Source of the DNA: Holdemania massiliensis
Lineage (GTDB): Bacteria > Bacillota_I > Bacilli_A > Erysipelotrichales > Erysipelotrichaceae
NCBI RefSeq assembly: GCF_022440805.1
Contig: NZ_JAKNTK010000001.1
Location: 2,852,001-2,916,000, forward strand
Direction: 5' to 3'
Length of the DNA: 64,000 bases
Shown: one piece after another, positions 43,741-50,174 of the stretch
Layout of the letters: every line of letters begins with the position of its first letter
How positions within the stretch are numbered: position 1 is the first letter of the stretch
Translations under genes and position numbers: made by a program
The notes under the pieces: model-generated
What the model saw: the letters and a program-made list of their open reading frames with translations, nothing else
Databases searched by the model: none
What the model was told of the DNA's origin: nothing

Positions 43741-43888
43741 AAATAAACAACTCCTGTGGGGGGGAACAGAAGTTGTTTTGTAAGACACATTTTTAGAAGA
43801 GGGAAATTTTAAATTATGATTCAGGGATTTTGGAAAGTTGTTTTACTGCAGCTGTACTGCTGGAAAATTGTACACCTCCTTTCTTGAT
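43741..43888 (-). ncRNA. Small RNA E of the C-loop family
   Basis: Predicted RNA about 148 nt with a single strong 3' hairpin that is also the terminator: AACAACUUCUGU / ACAGGAGUUGUU (43777-43746), loop UCCCCCCC, the richest in C of all. The 5' end has AGAAAGGAGG and a pyrimidine element CCCUCUUCU pairs with it. GTG at the G-rich element opens a 10-codon frame, but it overlaps the supposed ribosome site and is not shared with other copies. Confidence 0.75.
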
Positions 43889-43894
43889 GATGTT

Positions 43895-43948
43895 ATTATA
43901 GGAAATCGTCTTGAACATCACGTGCCTTTTTCGTGAAAAGTCCGTGAG
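43895..43948 (-). promoter_or_regulatory. Activated promoter of sRNA E
   Basis: -10 TATAAT (43900-43895); TTCACG (43937-43932) and CTCACG (43948-43943), 11-bp period, 37-nt distance. Confidence 0.74.
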
Positions 43949-44005
43949 GAATCATTAAGGAAAGCGAACGGAAATCCGACCTTTTCGTAAGAAATTTGCG
44001 ATCGC

Positions 44006-44182
44006 AAAAAAAAACTGCACCGGGGAAAGTGCAGCTTCTTTCACCCTTGAAATCAGGGGAGGGATTTCACAGAGCTAAGGTTATTATTTTTAAGAGAAGA
44101 GGGAAAACTTATTTTATTTCTATTTTAAGAAGAGGAAAATATAATTACTTCAATGCTGAGCTTGGATGCCTCCTTTCTTGTT
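44006..44182 (-). ncRNA. Small RNA F of the C-loop family
   Basis: Predicted RNA about 177 nt. AAGAAAGGAGG at the 5' end can pair with CCUCUUCUU (44135-44127). A second UUUUCCCUCUUCUC follows. Hairpin UGAAAUC / GAUUUCA (44069-44048) has loop CCUCCCCU; terminator CUGCAC / GUGCAG (44034-44015) has loop UUUCCCCG, then a run of nine T. Almost identical to copy G. Confidence 0.8.
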
Positions 44183-44286
44183 ACTTGTATTATAGGAAAA
44201 AATTATGGGATAAGAATGGTTTTTCCGTGATCGTTCCGTGATGATTCATTACAACTTTTTAACAAATTTCTGTGAAAATTCTAAAG
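44008..44286. repeat. Direct repeat, left copy (sRNA F unit)
   Basis: 279 bp that recur at 46838-47116 in the same orientation with three substitutions and no gaps. The repeat takes in the complete sRNA gene and its promoter, including the 11-bp direct repeats. Confidence 0.95.
44189..44242 (-). promoter_or_regulatory. Activated promoter of sRNA F
   Basis: -10 TATAAT (44194-44189); ATCACG (44231-44226) and ATCACG (44242-44237), 11-bp period, 37-nt distance. Confidence 0.75.
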
Positions 44287-44364
44287 TTGGCCGATTCCCT
44301 TTTTTGATTCTTTTGACCTCTTCATTAAATAATCTCGATTTGTTGTAATCAAGTCGTGTATGTT

Positions 44365-46329
44365 TCAGTATTTAATTACATCTACCCAGATCATACCACC
44401 ATCAAGTTTGAGTTCTTTTAAGATCAACTGTCTTAAATTTTCAGCCAGCAGAGCATGATCTTCCCGCTCAAGATTATTCAAGCGATTGTTTATGATCCGG
44501 TCTACCTTTTCTATTAAATCAGAGACCTGCTGAAGCTGCTGCGTATTTTCTTCCTGATCATAAAATTTGTAATAAGCTTGTGCCGCTATTCTTGCTTCAT
44601 CATTTTTACAAATTGAACTAATTGGCTGATAGAAGCCAATGCCAAATCCATAAATCTTAAATCCATCTGCCGTAGTCAATATATAACTGGGTCCTTCCTC
44701 AATTTTTATAAGTTCCATGATTTCTTTATAACTCTTGGTTTGCAGTTCTTCCCATGTCAAATCCAACGATATATCAATGGCAGGCTGATTTTCATCAATT
44801 CTGACTGCGTCTATGGAAATTTGCCTAACACTAAATAATGTGTCTTCAGTCAACTCTGCGAATAATTGTTTTATAAAACTTAAGCTTGCCTCTCGATCAT
44901 TTTTATAAAGAAAAGCCTGAAGCTGTTCATCGGAAAGTTCATTAAAATAGTTGTTGATTTCCTCATTGAATATTGAATGCAATTGACTGCATTGCTCAAA
45001 AGTAATTCGGTCATTATCTCCATCCAGAATATAGGCAATCGTAATTATACGATTTTGATTAATATTGGAATCCCAAATCTTAGATGAAATTGTAGAAACT
45101 TGAGGTAAAACAATCTGCTGAATCATATTAGGATAAGCCATAAGGCTGTCTAAAGCAAATCCTTCAGCTCGGATTACTTCAACTTGTTTTTTCATTTTTT
45201 CCCGGAATTGATTCAAGGTTAAGTTTTTATTTTCAGAAATAAACATTTCTTCAAATTCCGATTGTTTTTGATAGCCTTTCAGCGTATTCACATTTACATA
45301 GATCATTTGATTTTCAGCTCTTGCATTAGCCAGAGGTGCAGCCAGAAAATTGCGGATTTCCTTTTCTTTTATCACACAGCCTGTCATCATCACCAGCGCA
45401 GCCGCAATCAAGACTTTTTCCCAGTTCAGTTTAAAATAATTCTGATTCATGATTAATGTTAAACGTTCCTGAATTTGCTTCGGCTTTAATCCAAAACCAG
45501 TGGACAATAGCGGGAGCTGTCCTTTGCCACGGGCCTGTTTGATCAACAAACTGCCGTACTGATGTCTTTCTTCCAACGAACAGTTTTTGATTACAGCTTC
45601 ATCGCAGGCTTGTTCACAATATTGATTCAAATGCATTTCCAGCAAATAAACGACGGGATTAAACCAATAGATAACCCGAGTGATCAGACATAACAACCGC
45701 ACCCAGCAATCGTTTTGACGAATGTGGATTAATTCATGCGTGAGAATTAGTGACAGTTCCTCAGGCTCCCATTTTTGATCGGGTAATATGATTGTTGGAC
45801 GGATCAGCCCCATAGCGCATGGCGTTGCCGTATGCCGGCAGACCACTAAGCGGAGCTTTCTTTTGAGCTTCAGCTTGATCTGAAGCTGCCGCAGTAATTC
45901 CATCGATGACGCCTCTGCTGGTTTTGACCAGCGCTGGATCATTTTCAGGCTCTGATGATTGCCTATCAGATAGATCGCCAATGCGGCCGCAGCTCCGCCT
46001 AACCACAGCAAGGTGATGATCTGATTTCCATTCACATTCAAACGTGGTGAACTGAGGCTAAAGGAACTGGCGGCGACAGAAGAGACTGGCGCATCAGACG
46101 ATTCTATCCAGATTTCTGCAAAAGGCAGCGTCTTTATTGGCTCCGTAACCACCGGAGAAACAGGCAGCTGAATTTGTATTGGAATTAACAAACCCAGAAG
46201 CAAAATAATACAAATCCAATAAGCCGTGCGAGAGGATTGCCGAGAGGAACGACGAAGTGCGAACAAAATTATCAGAGTTAACAAGGAATGCGGCAGACAA
46301 TGCCGAAATAACAGTTCTGTCAGCCTCAT
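44365..46329 (-). CDS. M56 family membrane metallopeptidase (BlaR1/MecR1-like) with unknown sensor domain
   Basis: 654 residues. The N-terminal 310 residues have four or so membrane helices and a zinc-protease site HELIHIRQND, as in BlaR1/MecR1, which cleave a BlaI repressor after sensing a signal. A further membrane segment (about 305-325) precedes a roughly 320-residue extracellular region. That region shows no SxxK / penicillin-binding fold, so the signal is probably not a beta-lactam. The start overlaps the BlaI-type gene stop by four bases (ATGA). A lipobox-like MTGC occurs after the fifth helix, perhaps by chance. Confidence 0.85.
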   Translation of the reverse strand: MRLTELLFRHCLPHSLLTLIILFALRRSSRQSSRTAYWICIILLLGLLIPIQIQLPVSPVVTEPIKTLPFAEIWIESSDAPVSSVAASSFSLSSPRLNVNGNQIITLLWLGGAAAALAIYLIGNHQSLKMIQRWSKPAEASSMELLRQLQIKLKLKRKLRLVVCRHTATPCAMGLIRPTIILPDQKWEPEELSLILTHELIHIRQNDCWVRLLCLITRVIYWFNPVVYLLEMHLNQYCEQACDEAVIKNCSLEERHQYGSLLIKQARGKGQLPLLSTGFGLKPKQIQERLTLIMNQNYFKLNWEKVLIAAALVMMTGCVIKEKEIRNFLAAPLANARAENQMIYVNVNTLKGYQKQSEFEEMFISENKNLTLNQFREKMKKQVEVIRAEGFALDSLMAYPNMIQQIVLPQVSTISSKIWDSNINQNRIITIAYILDGDNDRITFEQCSQLHSIFNEEINNYFNELSDEQLQAFLYKNDREASLSFIKQLFAELTEDTLFSVRQISIDAVRIDENQPAIDISLDLTWEELQTKSYKEIMELIKIEEGPSYILTTADGFKIYGFGIGFYQPISSICKNDEARIAAQAYYKFYDQEENTQQLQQVSDLIEKVDRIINNRLNNLEREDHALLAENLRQLILKELKLDGGMIWVDVIKY

Positions 46330-46712
46330 CCATCGGTCTTCCGTTTCGTGTCCAGCCAAGCCTGCATTTGATCTAATTCCTCATCTTTTAACACTTCGCC
46401 ATCATAAAAAGCATTCATTAGGCTGATCCAGCTGCGCTGAGAATAGCGCTGACGGAAATCCTGACTTTCAAATTGAAGATATTCATCTTCTGTGATCAAT
46501 GGATAATACGTTCTTTCCTTACCCTTTTTCTCAGTAGACAAATAACCGCGCTCAACCAGTCGGGATAGTAAAGAAGACAGTGTCGGAACCTTCCATTCCT
46601 TTGTTTGTCTAAGCTCTTCCATCAGCATGGAGCTTGTCAGCGGCGGTTCTTTTTCCCAAACAACTTTCATGATCTCAAATTCTGCTTCGGGGAGTTTGCG
46701 CAGTAATTTCAT
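46326..46712 (-). CDS. BlaI/MecI/CopY family repressor
   Basis: 128 residues. Winged helix beginning LPEAEFEIMKVVWEKEPPLTSSMLMEEL, wing with LLSRLVERGYLSTEKKGKERTYYPLI, and a C-terminal dimerisation helix. In the BlaR/BlaI scheme the M56 protease encoded next cleaves it. Start at 46712, after AGAAGGG; the open frame extends to 46874 but through the promoter and operator. Its own promoter overlaps two dyads, consistent with autoregulation. Confidence 0.92.
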   Translation of the reverse strand: MKLLRKLPEAEFEIMKVVWEKEPPLTSSMLMEELRQTKEWKVPTLSSLLSRLVERGYLSTEKKGKERTYYPLITEDEYLQFESQDFRQRYSQRSWISLMNAFYDGEVLKDEELDQMQAWLDTKRKTDG

Positions 46713-46734
46713 TATATCCCTTCTTTCTATCCAT

Positions 46735-46789
46735 ATTTTACATTTGTCTAAAATCATTGTCAACATCATTTTAGGCGTTTGCCTAAAAT
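46735..46789 (-). promoter_or_regulatory. BlaI-type promoter with two dyad operators
   Basis: Minus strand: TTGACA (46763-46758), 17-base spacer, TAAAAT (46740-46735). Operator 1, ATTTTAGGC-N4-GCCTAAAAT (46768-46789), is a perfect dyad just upstream of the -35. Operator 2, ATTTTAGAC...TAAAAT (46754-46735), fills the spacer and -10. The halves ATTTTAG are shared. Confidence 0.82.
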
Positions 46790-46837
46790 GATGGAATCCG
46801 GATGTCAAGATTGTATATAGGATCATCTTGAGAACAG

Positions 46838-47012
46838 AAAAAAACTGCACCGGGGAAAGTGCAGCTTCTTTCACCCTTGAAATCAGGGGAGGGATTTCAC
46901 AGGGTTAAGGTTATTATTTTTAAGAGAAGAGGGAAAACTTATTTTATTTCTATTTTAAGAAGAGGAAAATATAATTACTTCAATGCTGAGCTTGGATGCC
47001 TCCTTTCTTGTT
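46838..47012 (-). ncRNA. Small RNA G of the C-loop family
   Basis: Near-identical to copy F: hairpin UGAAAUC / GAUUUCA (46899-46878) with loop CCUCCCCU and terminator CUGCAC / GUGCAG (46864-46845) with loop UUUCCCCG, then seven T. Only two of the three differences from F lie inside the RNA, near the first hairpin and outside its stem. It lies upstream of the BlaI-type operon on the same strand, ending about 50 bases before operator 1. Confidence 0.8.
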
Positions 47013-47018
47013 ACTTGT

Positions 47019-47072
47019 ATTATAGGAAAAAATTATGGGATAAGAATGGTTTTTCCGTGATCGTTCCGTGAT
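47019..47072 (-). promoter_or_regulatory. Activated promoter of sRNA G
   Basis: -10 TATAAT (47024-47019); ATCACG (47061-47056) and ATCACG (47072-47067), 11-bp period, 37-nt distance; same as copy F. Confidence 0.75.
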
Positions 47073-47163
47073 GATTCATTACAACTTTTTAACAAATTTC
47101 TGTGGAAATTCTAAAGAACGCTCAGATTCAGAAAAACATCAAAGACAAATCGCTAAAAACAAG

Positions 47164-47192
47164 AAAAACGCTCCCCTTTTTCAGGAAAGCGT
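47164..47192 (-). terminator. Terminator of the kduI-kduD operon
   Basis: Minus-strand ACGCTTTCC / GGGGAGCGT (47192-47184, 47176-47168) with G-U pairs, 7-base loop, then TTTTC. Confidence 0.8.
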
Positions 47193-47222
47193 CATTCTGT
47201 GTCATCTTGAAGATAGAATAAA

Positions 47223-48014
47223 TTACTGCGGCTGCTTGCCGATGTAAGCCAGGATACCGCCGTCAACATACAAGATATGACCGTTGACGAAATCCGAAGC
47301 ATCCGAAGCCAGGAAGACAGCAGGTCCCATCAGATCTTCCGGCTTGCCCCAACGTGCAGCCGGTGTTTTCGAGATGATGAAGCTGTTGAACGGATGGCCG
47401 TCAACGCGCAGCGGAGCTGTCTGCGGTGTTTCAATGTAGCCCGGGCCGATGCCGTTGCACTGGATGTTGTATTCGCCGTATTCCGAAGCGATGTTCTTCG
47501 TCAGCATTTTTAAGCCGCCCTTCGCTGCAGCATATGCAGAAACCGTTTCGCGGCCCAGCTCGCTCATCATCGAACAGATGTTGATGATCTTGCCATGACC
47601 TTTCTTAATCATTCCCGGAATGACTGCTTTTGATACGATGAACGGACCGTTTAAATCAATGTCGATGACCTTGCGGAAATCCGCAGCCGCCATTTCCAGC
47701 ATTGGAACACGCTTGATAATACCGGCATTGTTGACCAGAATGTCAATGATGCCGACTTCTGCTTCAATCTTCTTAACCAGCTCATTGACAGCCGCTTCAT
47801 CGGTAACGTCGCAGACATAGCCATGAGCGGTGATGCCTTCTTCCTGATAAGCAGCCAGGCCCTTGTCTACTAATTCCTGATTGATATCGTTAAAGACGAT
47901 TGTTGCGCCGGCAGCCGCAAAGCCGCGGGCGATATTGAAGCCGATGCCGTAAGAAGCGCCGGTGATCAGAGCAACCTTGCCCTGCAGAGAAAAACTGTTC
48001 ATAAAATTTTCCAT
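47223..48014 (-). CDS. kduD: SDR dehydrogenase, KduD / gluconate 5-dehydrogenase type
   Basis: 263-residue short-chain dehydrogenase: NAD(P) motif TGASYGIG (about 19-26), NNAG, catalytic Ser/Tyr/Lys in SMMSELGRETVSAYAAAKGG. The sequence closely follows enzymes annotated as gluconate 5-dehydrogenase or 2-deoxy-D-gluconate 3-dehydrogenase in streptococci (FNDINQELVDKG, ICSMMSELGRETVSAYAAAKG). Next to kduI the likely role is reduction of 3-deoxy-hexulosonate-type intermediates made from unsaturated uronates of pectin or glycosaminoglycans. AGGAGG precedes the ATG at 48014. Confidence 0.88.
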   Translation of the reverse strand: MENFMNSFSLQGKVALITGASYGIGFNIARGFAAAGATIVFNDINQELVDKGLAAYQEEGITAHGYVCDVTDEAAVNELVKKIEAEVGIIDILVNNAGIIKRVPMLEMAAADFRKVIDIDLNGPFIVSKAVIPGMIKKGHGKIINICSMMSELGRETVSAYAAAKGGLKMLTKNIASEYGEYNIQCNGIGPGYIETPQTAPLRVDGHPFNSFIISKTPAARWGKPEDLMGPAVFLASDASDFVNGHILYVDGGILAYIGKQPQ

Positions 48015-48064
48015 ATTTTTATTCCTCCTGTTTTTTCGTTGACTTATTTTTTTGATCTTCTGAA

Positions 48065-48907
48065 TCAGCGCAGCTGCGTTGTTTCGATGTTGTCCATATC
48101 ATCAAAAGCCTTGTTTTCGCCGCCCATAGCCCAGATGAATGCATAGTTGCTTGTACCGCAGCCGCTGTGGATACTCCAGGACGGAGAAATGACTGCCTGT
48201 TCGTTCTGCATGACGATATGCCGGGTTTCCTTGCCTTCGCCCATCATGTGGAAGACGACATTTTCCTGCGGAATATCGAAATAGAAATAAACTTCCATCC
48301 GGCGCTCATGCGTATGTGCCGGCATTGTGTTCCAAACACTGCCTTCTTCCAGACGAGTCAGACCCATCGACAGCTGGCAGGTTTCCAGCACATCCGGATG
48401 AATAAACTGATTAATTGTTCTGGCATTGGAAGTTTTCAGATCGCCCATCGGACGTTTGTTTGCATCCTGGATTGAAATGAAGGTTGTCTTGCATGGCTTA
48501 TGCGCCGGGGCGCTGACCATATAGAATTTGGCCGGATGAGCGGCATCATCACTGGCAAAAGTGACCTCTTTTGTTCCCATCGTGATATACAGGCAGTCTT
48601 CATGCCCCATTTTGTATGTGACGCCGTCGGCTGTGATTGTGCCTGGTTCACCGATGTTGAAGATTCCGATTTCCCGGCGTTCCAGGAAATAATGCGTGCC
48701 GAAGTTTTTCCAGCAGTCAATGCCCTTATCAATCGAAACTGTTTCATTGACCGGCATGCAGCCCAAGGTTACCATCCGATCAACATGCGAATAAACCGCC
48801 GTGACTTCATCGGCTGCAAACAGATCCGTAATCAGAAACTCATCCCGAATTTCATCCGTGGTATAACGCTTGAAGTCCCGCTGGTTAGCAGAATAACGAA
48901 TATCCAT
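48065..48907 (-). CDS. kduI: 5-dehydro-4-deoxy-D-glucuronate isomerase
   Basis: 280-residue KduI, a cupin that isomerises 4-deoxy-5-ketouronate (5-keto-4-deoxyuronate) to 3-deoxy-D-glycero-2,5-hexodiulosonate. Cupin zinc ligands appear in NTMPAHTHERRMEVYFYFD; the C-terminus SPSWSIHSGCGTSNYAFIWAMGGEN is the classic KduI ending. Start at 48907 because AAGGAGG lies nine bases upstream; a longer frame upstream lacks support. First gene of a kduI-kduD operon. Lyase, KdgK and KdgA are not in the window. Confidence 0.95.
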   Translation of the reverse strand: MDIRYSANQRDFKRYTTDEIRDEFLITDLFAADEVTAVYSHVDRMVTLGCMPVNETVSIDKGIDCWKNFGTHYFLERREIGIFNIGEPGTITADGVTYKMGHEDCLYITMGTKEVTFASDDAAHPAKFYMVSAPAHKPCKTTFISIQDANKRPMGDLKTSNARTINQFIHPDVLETCQLSMGLTRLEEGSVWNTMPAHTHERRMEVYFYFDIPQENVVFHMMGEGKETRHIVMQNEQAVISPSWSIHSGCGTSNYAFIWAMGGENKAFDDMDNIETTQLR

Positions 48908-48937
48908 TGTTACGTCCTCCTTTTTCTTTCTGTCCCT

Positions 48938-48972
48938 ATCATAACGCATTTTCTTCAACTTGTATACAAGTT
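48938..48972 (-). promoter_or_regulatory. kduI promoter with a perfect 16-bp palindrome
   Basis: Minus-strand -10 TATGAT (48943-48938). The palindrome AACTTGTATACAAGTT (48957-48972) covers the -35 position. Its core equals the operator core described for the Bacillus GntR repressor (ACTTGTATACAAGT), so a GntR/FadR-family regulator responding to a sugar acid is expected. Confidence 0.75.
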
Positions 48973-48976
48973 TCTT

Positions 48977-49960
48977 CTATTTTTTCTCATCTTTTTCATA
49001 TCGGGCTAAAACATCCCTGAAAATCATCTTGATTTCATCCCGGACTTCAGCTGGTTCCAGAATTTCCAAATACTTCGCATACTGCATTGCCAGATAAATA
49101 ATCCCTTCCCGGCTGCCTTTCACCCGCGTGATAAAGTGTTGCTCATCTTTTATGACAATGCTGATTTCCTTGCCAAACTGATCAACAATATCGTCTAAGA
49201 TGCGCTTATGGCACAGCAGCATGAAATCCAGAACTTCCCCGCCGAACATGTGGATTTTAGTTTTGGCATATTCATACGGATCATCGATCTGTTCCAACCG
49301 CATTTCATATCGTTCGCCTTTTTGGATATTCCGGATTTTATCCACACGGTAGTGACTGAGATTCTGATATTTTTCATGACGTGCAACCAAATAAGTTTTC
49401 TCATTCTCATAAACCAGATAAACCGGCTGTACGACATACGGATGATCACGGCGGGGTACTAACTGCAGTTTCTCATTATACTGAACATAATCAAAGGTAA
49501 CCGTACGTTTTTCCTCAATCGCTTCCAATAAAATCTGCAGGCTTAAAAAGAAATCTTGATTGTCTTTTTTGCGCAGATTATCAACATAAATTCTTTGATG
49601 ATATTTCTGCCCAACATATTTACTCTGCGTCATCAGAAGTTTTTTAATCAAAGCATTGGAATGATAGCGCGGAATAAAATTTGATGCATGAACGGCAGAA
49701 CACAAAAGCATAATTTCTGATTCTTCAAAATCGCGTTCATTCAGATAATATCCCTGACCGTTTTCCTGATAGGTACTGATATCATAACCAAAATCAACTA
49801 ACATTTGAATGTTGGCATACAGTGTCCGTCGATCAATCGTGCATTGATCCTGCCGTGACATTTTCTCCAAAATCGCTGAGGCACTTAAGGGATGCTGCGC
49901 GTCGCTTTCTGTCTTTAATATTTGTAAAAGACTCAGGATGCTTACTTTTTTATCTGCCAT
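48977..49960 (-). CDS. WYL-domain transcriptional regulator
   Basis: 327 residues. N-terminal winged helix (HTH_11 type, CTIDRRTLYANIQMLVDFGYDI), middle WYL domain (VTFDYVQYNEKLQLVPRRDHPYVVQPVYLVYENEKTYLVAR, with the W/Y/L region replaced by VYL), and a C-terminal WCX-like region. WYL proteins sense nucleic-acid or other ligands. Start at 49960 after AGAGGTG. It lies just upstream of kduI on the same strand; the GntR-like palindrome suggests another regulator controls kdu, so the target of this one is open. Confidence 0.88.
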   Translation of the reverse strand: MADKKVSILSLLQILKTESDAQHPLSASAILEKMSRQDQCTIDRRTLYANIQMLVDFGYDISTYQENGQGYYLNERDFEESEIMLLCSAVHASNFIPRYHSNALIKKLLMTQSKYVGQKYHQRIYVDNLRKKDNQDFFLSLQILLEAIEEKRTVTFDYVQYNEKLQLVPRRDHPYVVQPVYLVYENEKTYLVARHEKYQNLSHYRVDKIRNIQKGERYEMRLEQIDDPYEYAKTKIHMFGGEVLDFMLLCHKRILDDIVDQFGKEISIVIKDEQHFITRVKGSREGIIYLAMQYAKYLEILEPAEVRDEIKMIFRDVLARYEKDEKK

Positions 49961-50017
49961 ATTGTTCACCTCTGATTCCATTATAAAGGTGTCAGTTTTT
50001 TTGTACATCCTAATCGC

Positions 50018-50023
50018 TATAAT
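50018..50023 (+). promoter_or_regulatory. -10 element before the small ORF
   Basis: TATAAT 26 bases before the ATG at 50049; the -35 region has no good match. Divergent from the WYL regulator. Confidence 0.4.
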
Positions 50024-50048
50024 TAACTCAAAACAAGGAGGGATTTCC

Positions 50049-50174
50049 ATGATTCAGTTCATTTTTGCCGCTGCTGTCAGGATGAAATCCGGACAATCGG
50101 TCTTAAGCTTGGATAACAGACAAATAAAATCAACGAGGTCAGATAGAAATGTCTTTGGAATCAAAGCGAACTAG
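50049..50174 (+). CDS. Small ORF (41 residues) before the PemK-like gene
   Basis: ATG seven bases after AAGGAGGG, a far better ribosome site than that of the next gene. It encodes MIQFIFAAAVRMKSGQSVLS and a basic C-terminus, ending in TAG 26 bases inside the next gene in another frame. It could be a small protein, an antitoxin, or a translational coupler for the gene downstream. No family recognised. Confidence 0.5.
   Translation: MIQFIFAAAVRMKSGQSVLSLDNRQIKSTRSDRNVFGIKAN

Larger units (their letters stand above)
46838..47116. repeat. Direct repeat, right copy (sRNA G unit)
   Basis: 279 bp matching 44008-44286 with three substitutions. Together the two copies bracket the BlaI-type/M56 operon (2.6 kb) as direct repeats. 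Confidence 0.95.

Noticed and set aside
43741..43888. sRNA E as a mini-gene encoding a 10-residue peptide from GTG after AGGAG
   Set aside because: The GTG overlaps the supposed ribosome site and the frame is not kept in the other copies, where ATC or nothing replaces it.
41402..44182. The C-loop units as attenuator leaders of the following genes
   Set aside because: Each unit ends in a full terminator, and fruK and the hydrolase have their own starts; sRNA units also follow each other without a gene between.
43996..44241. A plus-strand frame of about 81 codons, repeated at 46859-47071
   Set aside because: Similar translations of the F and G repeats reflect 99% identical DNA; no ribosome site or coding bias, and the opposite strand has promoter and terminator.
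44365..46329. M56 protein as a genuine beta-lactam sensor (blaR1/mecR1)
   Set aside because: No penicillin-binding motifs in the extracellular part and no beta-lactamase or PBP2a gene near.
41402..47116. CRISPR array or REP-type repeats in the cluster
   Set aside because: Units are 140-280 bp with promoters and terminators, unequal spacing and different stems; no short identical repeats with unique spacers.
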